Source of the DNA: Euwallacea fornicatus
Lineage: Eukaryota; Arthropoda; Insecta; Coleoptera; Curculionidae
Direction: 5' to 3'
DNA length: 64,000 nucleotides
Assembly (NCBI RefSeq): GCF_040115645.1
Contig: NC_089544.1
Coordinates: 1,612,001-1,676,000 of the forward strand
The position numbers and the translations under genes are program-made. Shown one piece after another: positions 13,050-24,400 of this stretch; position 1 is the first letter of the stretch, and every line of letters begins with the position of its first letter. The notes beneath the pieces are model-generated. The model was given only the letters and a program-made list of their open reading frames with translations, had not been told where the DNA came from and did not search any database.

Positions 13050-13547
13050 TACGCTTGTTAAAGTTCAACAAGCAAGTATTAAATACCCTTTACGGGCTGC
13101 TCAAGACTGATTTAAGCCCAATCGGGATTAGATTAATTACTAATGACTACAAGACATTCACGCTCAGAAAATTAAAAAAAAAAATAGGAAACTTAAAACT
13201 TTCCGTTAAACATTGAATTTGAATAATATGTCATCATTGACAATTCTAATTTAAAAATATCAGTTAAGTATTTTATGACATCTGTCTTTGTCATAAGGTT
13301 AATTAGGCAATTAGCGAAGTTGATTGGTCAAAAATGACATTCTTACTTTGACCTGTTCCTATAGAGTCGGCGGAGTGAGGATGCTGACACACCCCCGACG
13401 GCTGAAAATACCGAACACGTCCTAAAACTACTTCAGCCCCCCACCACACCCTTCCACCTGTTGACTGTTTTGTTTTGCTGTCGTGGCTATGGTTGAAGAT
13501 GTTAACAACTCCTAACCTAACTAAGTTTCTCTGAATTTTTAAAATAG
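13050..13547. promoter_or_regulatory. Candidate bidirectional promoter region
   Basis: This interval separates the first exon of the minus-strand coiled-coil gene (ATG 13034) from the first exon I can support of the plus-strand gene at 13548. It contains a more GC-rich patch at about 13360-13480 that includes a C-run. No core promoter motif is convincing. The call rests only on divergent gene arrangement. Confidence 0.3.
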
Positions 13548-14241
13548 TTTTCCTCATAATTGCCGTTATTTCAATATTAATAGCAGCTCCCGTCTCTCGT
13601 CGCCTATAGCTGTTAAAAAAAATCCTGGGTAAGCATTCTTTAACCATGAGTTTTAGTTCATTTTCATTGCATTCAGTTCATATCTTCATTCCTTATGCTA
13701 GGGATATGCAGATTTCTATCAAGTTATCTACAATATCCCAATTTGTCTCTATTGTAATTATGAGGTCTAATCTATTCTAACTTACATTTTTTAGCAATAA
13801 TGCTTTGACTACTATTGACATTACTGTTGTCACAAACTATCCTTCTTCATTGGCAGATTTTTCCGAGTTTCTTGATGTTTTTTCTGCAAGACCCATAGTT
13901 CTCAAGTCTTTTTGCGGCTCCGCAGTATCCACAAACAAATTAATTTGTTGTTTGAAATACTGCTTAAGTTCGATAATTAGTTATGGAGGTAACATAGATA
14001 TAGAATTAGAAGGTGCCATCGAGATAAACCCTCAAGCAAAAATACAAAAATGTGAGAATGTCACTGTGTAGAATGAAAGAGGCCCTAAAGTTCAATGGGA
14101 TATATTAAGAATGATGCTATAACTTTTCAGCAATCAGGAACATTTGAAATGGAATTCTACAAGTTTACTCTCTTTCCAATCTTTAATAATATCCTAAGTG
14201 TTGAAGAACTTGCCACTTTGGGTGCTAAATGTGTAATCTGA
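13548..14241 (+). CDS. Uncharacterised spliced gene, joins only partly resolved
   Basis: I do not recognise the product. Exon 13548-13628 (acceptor aaaatag) ends CCT GG|GTAAGC and joins in phase to an exon starting at 13795 (acceptor ttttttag). That gives a stretch with NALTTIDITVVTNYPSS and SFCGSAVSTNKL. The last exon reads QSGTFEMEFYKF, SVEELATLGAKCVI and TGA at 14239-14241. An AATAAA follows at 14279-14284, which strongly suggests a real gene end. The middle join is uncertain. The obvious sites (AAAT|GTGAGA and ttttcag|CAATCAG) do not keep frame. GGAG|GTAACA near 13987 joined to CAATCAG|GAACA does, but drops about 20 residues. Either that intron is used, or there is a frameshift or assembly error. 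The 5' end is not found. Confidence 0.45.
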
Positions 14242-14383
14242 GATGTGTGCTTGGTTTCTATCAAATAATTCGTCTCTAAATAAAGAAAATGTATCTAACT
14301 ATTTAGGGCCCTTTATTTTTTGGTCACGATTTCAAGAGATTCTGCTTATTGACTGAATTCGAACCATTATACTGCAGATCAAC

Positions 14384-14572
14384 ATGCCGAAACAACTAAA
14401 AGGTGGAAAAGCGAAAGTCACCTCAAAGGAGAAACAAAAGCTAAAAAAGGAATACCAGGAGACTCAAAAGCAGCTTAAAACCATAGTATTACCTTCGCTA
14501 GCAGTAGCATTCGTCTTCATCGTAATTTATGTTTACTTGAAGACGAGGCCTTTGCGAACCGGCTTCGATTGA
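14384..14572 (+). CDS. SMCO4: Single-pass membrane and coiled-coil protein 4 (SMCO4) homologue, 62 aa
   Basis: An intact 62-residue frame starts with MPKQLKGGKAK. It has a Lys/Glu/Gln-rich helix (residues ~12-32, predicted coiled coil), then one hydrophobic segment (TIVLPSLAVAFVFIVIYVYL, ~33-52) and a short basic tail with TRP. Length, the QLKG start, the KE-rich helix and the TIVLP...YVYLKTRP segment match vertebrate SMCO4 (about 59 aa), whose function is little known. A ctgcag acceptor-like sequence eight bases upstream suggests a 5' UTR intron. AATAAA at 14646-14651 lies about 75 nt past the stop. It sits head-to-tail behind the gene ending at 14241, only about 140 nt away. Confidence 0.85.
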   Translation: MPKQLKGGKAKVTSKEKQKLKKEYQETQKQLKTIVLPSLAVAFVFIVIYVYLKTRPLRTGFD

Positions 14573-14645
14573 CGCAAGATTGTTATCTAAATGTTAATTT
14601 TAATGAAACAAATGAATTATTACTAAATGTTTTTATTTTGTACAA

Positions 14646-14651
14646 AATAAA
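14646..14651 (+). terminator. Poly(A) signal of SMCO4
   Basis: AATAAA (overlapped by a second AATAAA at 14650-14655), about 75 nt after the SMCO4 stop codon. Confidence 0.65.
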
Positions 14652-14995
14652 TAAATAGTTTCTTAAAACCATCATTTTGCTTGTTGAACTTTGATGAATA
14701 AGCGGCACTAGGTACTCACAAATACATAAGATGTGTCTTTAAGTTTAAGAGTCTTACAAAACATATACACAAAATACAGATTCCTAGGTAATTAGTAGCT
14801 AAGTGTTAAAGTATGGAAACCTTTAATTGACCGTCAATTAATAAATGTTTTTGGACCCACATTATTGGTAGTTTACGGCCAGTTTTGTGGTCAGGAAGAT
14901 GAATTTTACAGTTGTACCTGGTCACATTGTTACACACATGCACACAAAACTGCGTTGCTAAAATAGAAATGTTATTTCAGTTATACAGGGTATTA

Positions 14996-15233
14996 CAAAA
15001 TTTGTGGCATTATATGGAATCTCTTAAACGAGATACAGCATCAATTAAATTAACGCAAATATGTACAATTTAATGCCTACTTAGAATCTAATGATTGCAA
15101 AGGAAAAATTCGAAATGTATTCCAATCCTAAAGCAAAATCTGAATAAGCATTAAATTGTTCATTGTTTTCTCAATAAAATCGACCCTGGATCTATCAAGG
15201 TTTAGCAGCTCCCCAGACATTTGTAACATCCTG
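14996..15233. mobile_element. Short MITE-like element with TA target duplication
   Basis: Begins CAGGGTATTACAAA after a TA and ends, inverted, with CAGGATGTTACAAA before a TA. Length is 238 bp with no coding capacity. Tc1/mariner-type ends, TIR about 20 bp and imperfect. Confidence 0.5.
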
Positions 15234-17086
15234 TAGAATTTCATTAAGAGGTCTCTTATCTAAGGTTCCAGCCATTAATCTTTGTCAATATGTCGAAATC
15301 TACCTACCCATTAATCTTCGCAGGAAGCGTCTCTCCGTTCTTTATTAAAATATAAGATGAACAGAAAAGTTATTAAGCAGTTGAAGTAGCAATTAGGTAT
15401 ATTAAGACTATGGCATCTAGGAGGTACCATTTGCTTAAAACTATTCCTCATACACAAGGCATCCTTCAATTACTGTGGACTGATTTCACATCGAACCAAA
15501 TGGCAAAAGTTCCAGATCCGAAAACGCTTCATTATCATGATACAGGGTGTTATTTTTTTTTCCTCAGATTTGAACTATGTATTGTATCCAGATAGACTTG
15601 TCAATAAATCACTGTAAAAACCTACAGAGCAATATTTTCTCTGGGGCCTAACCCCCTTTTATCAGTCCAAATTATTTTAGTGTCAGACAGTGGTGCGTCA
15701 CCTCATTGCTTGAAATTTGCATTCATTGTTCAATTTAGAAAAATAATTGGCCTTTTGTATTGATTTCCAATCAGTTACCAGTTATATCTCATTTCAGTAA
15801 AGAAAACAGCGGTTTAGCTGCTCCCTACAGAGGAGAAATCCTTCCTCCCTAGAGATAAAAACTTTGCATGCAGATTCTGACGATCAAAGTTTGGCTCTTA
15901 AAATGCAAAAGATTTTACAGTAAGGGCGGTCAGGAAATCGGGCCAATTTTCCTTCTGATATGTGCTAAAATGGAAGGAAGACAAGATCATTGAATATTTG
16001 GAAAATCAGTTGGATGGACGATCTTCAATAGAAATATTCCATCAAAATACGTAAGTGATAAAAACCAGCTTAATTTTTATATTCCTGGGGAAGGAATCGC
16101 TTAATTTATTTAGAATTCTTATTTTGTTTCGTTACTGATTGAGGTATTGGGCTGTGGATTGAGATAAAACGACACTTTTTTTTATCTAGCTATCTACGTC
16201 TCGTATCTATCTAAAAATTTCAAATTGAAATTAATTATCGATATATCACAGAGTATGAGACAAAATAGGTGTAGAACAGGAAAGCGCAACTTGCATTGAA
16301 ACCAATCAGATTGGGACACAAAAGTTGGTTTCTTTGCCGATCGAATGACGTTTTGTTAAGGTTTTACCCTCATAGAGGAGCAAACCCAAAAGAAAGTTAT
16401 CTTGGGCTCGACACTGGTGTAGTGCTACATTTACTATCTATACCCAAATTGCCGCCGTACACCCTGTCTGCCAACAGAGTGTGTAGATCCACCCTGCTGG
16501 CAAACCTTAATTAACCTTTTTACCTTCAGTTAAAGAAGACTCTTGATATCGATTGAAATATTTTTTCCAAGTTTCTATTATTACAACTTTCAATAAATAT
16601 ATGCACTAGTTACGTATTAAATATATGACACAAAAAAATAGGAAAAATCAAAACTTAAGAATGCCGCTTCAGTTCTTGCCCTGGCAAATTTGCAGGTCAA
16701 CATACTTTAAAACTTGCCATATGGCTACTATATTAATTGTCTATTACTATGCTTCCTGTTAGTAGTTTTTTGCTATCACTTTTCATAGAACGACGATCAC
16801 ACGTACTAGTAGCTTACGCTTTAAATCATCATTGATGGATTGACTAATGGCCCTTCACTAATATTTCCCAAATCTAAATATCTACTTCTCAATATGAAAG
16901 TTTTGATGATGTGCAGTTCGGCCAACAACACCTAAAATGTAAATGTCTCTTAACACGGACTAAAACTGAGATCAGTTCTTAATTAAGTCGTCTTCGTTTT
17001 TCACTTAAGGGGCCGCCAAACAGATCCTGGAAATATCACTGTGGTCCATTAGTCACATATTATAAACTTACACTCAATTATTTACC
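15234..17086. other. Intergenic spacer, no gene seen
   Basis: Downstream of both SMCO4 (plus) and the glypican (minus). Contains a lone CAGGGTGT end at about 15543 and AT-rich sequence. Open frames at 15410-15595 and 16296-16514 show no homology I recognise. Part of it may be distal 3' UTR of the glypican. Confidence 0.45.
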
Positions 17087-17111
17087 TTTATTTACAAATT
17101 ATTTACAAATA

Positions 17112-17651
17112 TCACAGCAAGTCTTTAATGGCACCACCGAACCACACCATCACCATGGGCAACAGATACTGAATCAAAGCCCTGGTGAGCGACATGGAGT
17201 TTCTATTAGCACTAGATGTCCTTATGACCTCTGGAGGCGAAGCGGTACTGCTTACGGCAGGAGGAGGCGAAGGTTCTTCTATTTCGTCTTTGTTGGGGAA
17301 CATCGGGTTGGGCTTGAAGTCGTCTTTGTCCTTAATATTATCGTCGTCTCCATCTCCAGAACCCGAACCACTACCATCGACAAAAGTCTCCTCTGTGTCA
17401 TCGATCATTTCCACATCTTGGCCGTGATAAGCCTTTTTCAGCTTGTCCGACAATCCGCTTAGGGTGTAGATGTGCCCCGTGACCAGCGGAGACGTTTCCG
17501 TCGGATCCGGGGTGAATTCCCTGATCTTATAGCTTCCCACCATAGTGCCGTTCCAACAGGAGCCATCAGCGCTGAGGGCTGCTGACATGTCATCGTTATT
17601 GCAGTATTGGTACCGCAGTTGGTCCCAGAATAATCTCATGCCTTTCACTTT
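17112..17651 (-). CDS. dlp: Glypican coding exon 5 (glycosaminoglycan sites, GPI signal)
   Basis: Acceptor cgtttccag. Encodes FWDQLRYQYCNNDDM, SCWNGTMVG (with an N-glycosylation sequon) and KLKKAYHGQDV. Then come three consecutive Ser-Gly pairs in acidic sequence, a Pro/Ser-rich stalk, and a C-terminal hydrophobic GPI-attachment signal ending KDLL. Stop at 17114-17112. AATAAA on the minus strand at 17092-17087 is very close to the stop; more distal signals may be used. Confidence 0.92.
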   Translation of the reverse strand, partial: KVKGMRLFWDQLRYQYCNNDDMSAALSADGSCWNGTMVGSYKIREFTPDPTETSPLVTGHIYTLSGLSDKLKKAYHGQDVEMIDDTEETFVDGSGSGSGDGDDDNIKDKDDFKPNPMFPNKDEIEEPSPPPAVSSTASPPEVIRTSSANRNSMSLTRALIQYLLPMVMVWFGGAIKDLL

Positions 17652-20600
17652 CTGGAAACGATAGTTTTGTTAGTGACACAGGCTGCTAATTTCATCTGAA
17701 GTAAACGTGAAAATGAGAAAGGGAGAAAAGGTCCAATTAATTTTGACCTAAAACGTTATCTCAAATAGTGCACTTTAAATTACTCTAACTTAATGTAATT
17801 AATCTTGAAGCTGAACAGAATATTATATGTTTCAGGAAGAGCTATTTGCGGTAGGAAATGTGGACTAAAAACCCCATCAGAAACATGCACTCTGTATTCC
17901 TGAAATATTAAATTCTCCACGTACGAGATCATTTGTATTTTCACAGTTTATCCGAGAGTTTGTTAATTCTGGTGTAGATGCAGTGGCATATTCCCGTCTG
18001 GCCTGGCTTCACACATAAACAACACAGTGTATGGCGGTAGTTATCCATGCGGATGAGCCATAAATACGACATAACCCAACAGATATCCTGTTTGTTTAAA
18101 TCAGCGTCTTTAACGGGGCCATTTATCAGAATTCTGACCTCTGCATGGGAAAATGTGGTTTGACGTAAGGATGAGATCATTTTCTTATTTTGATTACGTC
18201 AAGAATTCAGGAAACTAAAGTTCTGCACTCAAAAATTACAATGTAATGTGTAAAAAAGTATTTACATAAAACTTAAATACGGAATTTTCTGTACAAAAAG
18301 GCGAAAGAAACATGAGTTACACTTACCCCCTTAATATCATCTATTACTTTTTCCAAGCTGGGTCCCTGCTCAGGCTTCTCTTGTACCTTTTTATGTTTCT
18401 TGTTCTTCCCACTGTTAAACTTCACTTTTTCTTGTTGGATTTCCATCTCGGGATTGTCATCTGGAGGAGTGTCATAATCGGCATTTCTCTTCGGTCTTTT
18501 AAGCCCGGAAGTTCCGCACTTGCTCTGGATCTTCTTGGATATGTCGCCTCCCATTTCCTGGAAATTCATTATCGCCTCTGATATTTTGATGTTCAGAGGC
18601 TCGACCACCGCATCGACGTTGTACGGTCCGTTCAGACGATCAGCTACCTTTTCGATTGCACCTGCAAAGCGCGGCTGTTTTAGGACCCTGCTGGGCACAA
18701 CCTCGAAAAACTTACTGACAAATGTGTCCCAACTATCGCTCAACTGCAGATGCCGTTTCAGGCATACAGTAACAGTGTCCGAGCAATAGGAAGAACATGG
18801 ACCGACGCCCATTTCTTGTCGGCACACCCCGCAAAATTGCATGCGAGTTAGATCGTTCAGGCATCTGTCCTCCAGACGAACATTGGGCACTTCTCGTAGG
18901 ATTTCTACAGCTCGCATCAGGGACTTGTAGAATGTGCGAGTGGCCACAAACGATCGGGTCAGTTGTTGGGTCAGTTTGTGGGGAACGTCACCGAAGGGTT
19001 TCAACTCCAGCATGTGATTGTGGACGCATTCTGGTACAGAGTGACAACATATTTCGAATGGTTCTAGAGTCACTAGACAAGAACGCTGATTACTTACGCA
19101 TATAACTGTCATCGAAACTGTATTGGGAATTAATGACAGTGAACATTTTCTGGTAAAGAATGCCGAAAAAAGAGTCCATCGTCTCCGAAAGACGCACGGA
19201 CCCCTTTTTGTAGTAAGTTTCCAGCTCGTTGAAGAAGTCCGAAAATACCTCGGAATTCTGCAGATAAATTTTGCCGTACGTTCGTTCGAACATATCGTGG
19301 AATTCGCGTTTTGAACTTTCCATCATGTTTCGGAATATTTCTGCAAATAAAAAAACATAGATAAATACCCATGACTAATAAATTCCTATCATGCACGATT
19401 CTTCTATCTAAGAACCGTTTTTCAGTAGCACTGATCTCATTCGGTACCATTGCAGTGTTGAAGAGGGTCAAAGAGTGCATTAATTTGTATTAAATTCGTT
19501 TTGGTAACAGTAATCTCGTTATTCGTGCAAAGGCAGTGGAGGACACGGTAGGGCAGTTCGGGATCGTGTCCGGAGAACCGTTTACCCCTAAATCCGCTAT
19601 TGACAGTGGCGGGTATGTGGGTGGGCAGTTCCATGCTTTGCCCGAGGTGCAGTTAGACAGTTAAAAAAACCACCACACTTCTTATCTGTCTGGCTAAATT
19701 CGAGACGTAGACACAGGAAAAATCTTAAACCGACGACACTATTGACGTATCAAAACATATCGATTTATCTTTTATGTAAGCAGCTGTCAGCGACAGCGAA
19801 ATGACAAAATTGATAGTCAAGAGCCGTGCGTGGGATAAATGCTCACATACAGATACGGTATGTAAATATGAAATAAAACCCATAAATATTAATGAACTGA
19901 AAATGCCCCGATGATAAACAAATATGTATGTAAATCGAATATACCTATGTAATACATACGTAAATAAATAGCTAGGGGGTGTAGCATTAACATTAACGAT
20001 CAAACCCTAATCAAGATCATCATTGACACCTGACGTAACGAAACTGAAGCTCACTTTTCTTTTACAAATGTGATCATTGGAATTTGGCCCACTGCGTTAG
20101 ATATGACAGCAGCGCCATTTCAAATTTACACCATTGTCACGGTCACAGCATTTCCTCGTTGAGCACCGTAGGCGCGGAGACCTCAATTTAGCAAAACATT
20201 TGATTGCAGATATCCCTCCATGAAACGTTTTCGAATTTGTCCGGGAATAGGATGCAAATTTGTGCCACTGCACCACGTGGCAACATCGCCTGAGCAAACG
20301 GCTGATTCATCCTCGTGAATGTGAGGCTGCCGTCACATATAGCGGATGTGTCAAACTTGTAATGCTTTTTTTTTGACATGAGAACAAAAGCCGAACGCGG
20401 CGTTGCCATTTCGCTGTCTTTTTACTGCGCAACTTGGGCTTACTAAATGTCTGTGTACCGGTACGTCGCCTGACTTGCCTTGGTGTTTTTGCACAACGCC
20501 TCTGCGTATTGCGATGTTTTGGGGTGAATTGTACGTAAAATTTGCTTAAGGCTTAAACGTTACACTCTGGACGGTCGCACTTAGTGACGCGTCCGCGGGA

Positions 20601-21397
20601 TGGGGCCCACGGGTAATGGAAGTACTCACCATCGAATTTCTTCGCTCTAGTTTCTATTATTGAGGCAACCTTGAGAACGGACTCTTTGACGAATTTTTCA
20701 AGGGAGGACTGACTGTAGATCGATAAACTGGTTTCGTAGCTTTCGCTGCAGCAACTTCCTTCTCCGCATATTGGACCTGAAACAAAATGAGTGCTCCATG
20801 AGGTTCTGTTGGTCTTAGCTAATTTCGTAAGGTTTAATCAAGGTATGTCATTCCGGAACTACTGTTGGAAATGGTCGCGACTCAGTATCGCGTAACTTGG
20901 GGGGACAGTCACCATGCGGGAAGCGCACGGCCGTCAGGTGCAGCTGCAAAGCTGTGCGTCCGTTACCATCATGTGCGAGCTTTTCCTACCATAAAAACCC
21001 TTCCATGTGTTCGCCTCCCTTTATTCGATAACGGAACATCGCGAGTCGCCTACCAACAGTGCCGTGAAGGAAACATCCTCTCTGAACCTGCCGTAACAAG
21101 TCAGAACCCAAATGATGTTTCACTAATTCGGAATGTGAGGCATCCGGTCCGTGGTACCTGAATTTTAAGAAGACCCATCTTTTTACCTGGAAGTTTACCG
21201 GCAGGGTAGCATTAAGAGCGACATCCATTCATCTTGTTTTTAATTTGAGATTAGGCGCTTTGCCTAACAATGCAAGAGGCGTGGTGATTCACACAAAACC
21301 ACAAATCTTTATAAATAGTGAGATATTTCTCAACGGCTGGGAATTTCTTTAGCGTCGCTTTTTTTGCCACCAGCAGTAGGTGGTGGTGCTCGATGAG

Positions 21398-21434
<37 letters not shown>

Positions 21435-24400
21435 AGGAGGGTTTCGAATTTCGTACATCCACCATGCCACAAAAGCTTCTTTTGCTCGAGTAGGTTTTAA
21501 GGTACCTAATAAGTGCTTTGACAATAAGACTTTTGTCAGCGAAGCGTCTGTAAACACACCGCATAATGCCGCCATTTGGGAGCGCAGTAATTCTGCCGAA
21601 TATCTCTATTCTAACGGAAATTTTTGGCTTGAGCTTGTGAATCCTCTCGGCCCACCTGCAGCTCCGGGCAGGGGCTTTTCAAGGAAATCTTCACGGTTGA
21701 TTACTGCCCAAATCAAAGGTTAAAGACCGAGATGGCGTATCAACCTTCAATGTCTCATTTCGGAGACCCCGAATAAGTCACCGGGAACACATTCCCGACG
21801 CGAGATATCCAATTTTCGTAAATCATTTTTGATAACGGTGTGTTTTGTTTTTTAAACATCCCATTAAGCACTTGAAATTATTCATCACATCCTTTGCGTG
21901 GAGCCATTGTTCGTGTAAAAAAGCAGACGATGATGTCACGCACTTGCCAGAATTGTGTCGCGAATATTTTCCTCTGGGACGTCCGGCCTACGTTGAAATG
22001 CTCAGAGTGACTCGGCCAGCTTCCGCGATGTTCTCCTCTGAGCGTCCCGAGTCGTCGTGCGGAGAGCCGCGGTGCCGCACGGAAAGATGATTTCGCGACG
22101 ATTTTCTCCTTTCGCGTGACGGTTTTGCGAAGTCGATTCGACAAAATCAATCCGATCGATTAACTAACGAGCAAATTAAATTTTAATTTTTTCCAAAACG
22201 GAAAAAAAAAACCAACACCAGCAAAGAAGCGGAGGCCTGTGAGAGAAGTTACAGAGGAGAGCTGGTGGAATGTGACGGAATATGGGGATCGCAAGGGAAA
22301 CGAGGCAGAGGAGAGAGAAATATGATTCGAGTAATTCAAAGGAACGGTTCCGGTTATTTCAGCCAGTTTCGGTTGGGATTCGATAACGGCTCTGCCATTC
22401 CACATATTAATATTCACAATTTCCCAGTAACTTATTAAGTTTAACCTTAAACTAATTGGGCCTCCCCTCTTAATGGAATCCCAAACAAAGTACATGTTTC
22501 CCAAACACGAGCCTCTCGCTAATTATAAAATACGCTCTTAACTGCCAAGTAATTAGGAACATCCAGAATCTAACAATATTCAAATAAATTTACCTAATAA
22601 AATTACGAGGGTCTCTGGTCGTTACAAGGTGTTTTATTCACGGTTGTTCGCGGCCCCATCGTTATCTGGGATGCTTCGCTCTCCCTGTAAGGGGCGACAG
22701 AAGATAAATCGAGTTATTCTTTAGAAAAAAAAAACAACAACAATAAAAACCCTAACTTAAAACTTATTCGCAAAAATTGGAGAAAGGAAGAAAACCCCAG
22801 GTAGCTGCCGTTGATAAACGGCACGAAGTGCGAAATTTCCCTTGTTTTTCTTTCTGCTCATTAAACCTACTCAGAGGGGCTTTCCGGAGGGACAAAGGCA
22901 TGTTACTTTTTTTTTTATATAGACTGCGAGACGATAGTCTGCGATTTGGACGTTTTGAAGCCCTAAAAACCGTTGACCAATTTTTACAATGCCAATAGTA
23001 ACTGTACACAGGGTGTCTAATTCCGCCCAGAAAGCCGCCCTTAATTAAGATGGTTCTCTTTTATCGCATCTTTATCTTTCCCGGCCCTATTCGTGCAGGC
23101 CCAAAGAGCTGGGTTCAGGGCAGTATTCTTCTGTTTTGGTTCGTTTGTCGGCAATTTTTACAGGTAGAAAACTGTCGCGTTCGATTTCCGAAATGTTTTA
23201 CGGCCAGTCGCTGGTCAAAACGTTTACAGAACAAATTGTTGATTATTCCATGATTTAGGGGCTTTCTTATGGCGCCCCTGCCACATTCCATGACCGTTTG
23301 AAACATTTTTTTTTTTTTTTGTGCTTTTGTGCGCACTTTCAGTCGAGTCTCAGTTAAGATGTCTCTTTAAGCCCGTTTCAATTGAGCGGAAGTTTTCCTT
23401 GAAATTCAATCGCGATTTATCGAGCACTTGAGTTTATGTTATGTCTTCAAATCCAAATAAATTCGAAGGAAAACTTAGAGAGAAAATCTCATCGAAGCCA
23501 AGTAACGTATTTATGAATGTAAATATTTTTACTAGAAAAAATTCATAGTAAACAGACGGGGGGGCCTTTGCACACGGTGAAAGATTTAGCGCTTGTTTGG
23601 CTGGCAACCACATCTGGACTTCGTATCTGACTGGCCGTTTTGTAAACCGAACCCGTCTTTGCGTTTTGACAGGGAAGAGCGAAACCTGATTAAAAAAACA
23701 TTCAGACACCACAGCACCACAATCATCTTTGGCATGTTTGTTGTTGGTGCGCTTAGCCTTTTCCTGCTTGCCCAGCCCCAATTTCGGCCTCCGCTGGCCT
23801 TTCTGCTTTTCGCGATGGGCAGAGCAAACTCGGGGTCTGCGTTGAAGTAGGTTATTAATGTACCTCTACTTCACCGGTCTGTTCTCATTAATTTTGACTC
23901 GTTTTTCCAGCATGAGTGAGCACGAACTTGCTCACGATAATCGCCGCATTCGAGGCACTTGAGGTCTCCTGCATTAGAGGACGGGAACTCGTTGCAACAA
24001 GCCAGTTTCTCTTAATATCTCCACGACGGCCGCCGAAGTCCCTCCTGTGTTGACTCTAACGAGGTTCTCCACGTCCTCTTCCCTCTCAGTTTTCCGTCAT
24101 ATTTTTTGCTGCCGCGCTTGCCCTCAGTCCAGCGTTGCTGCGTCTGTGGATTTTGCTGGGACACCCTGTGCGTCGTTAGAGCTTTACCTCCATCGTCTGC
24201 GATCATTTAGGAAATCGACCGTGCGCACGAGCACGTGAAATATTTTTCTAATAAAACCGAGTTTTTCTGGGAAAATCAATAAGTTGATTAATATTAATTG
24301 AAATCGAACAGCAGATAAAGCAAATCATAATTCTCCGAGCTGCATTTCATTAATCAACCAGAGGGAAATGTTGTTTATTATGATTAGTAAGCAATTATGC

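Noticed and set aside
12857..13216. 119-residue plus-strand open frame
   Set aside because: It overlaps, on the other strand, the phase-matched first exon of the coiled-coil gene and has no domain or splice context.
17941..18180. 79-residue minus-strand open frame between glypican exons 4 and 5
   Set aside because: Exons 4 and 5 join perfectly in phase without it, and its protein has no glypican character; it is intron sequence.
21251..21575. Several frames with Ser-Leu or Arg-Glu runs
   Set aside because: They are created by the (GA)n microsatellite.
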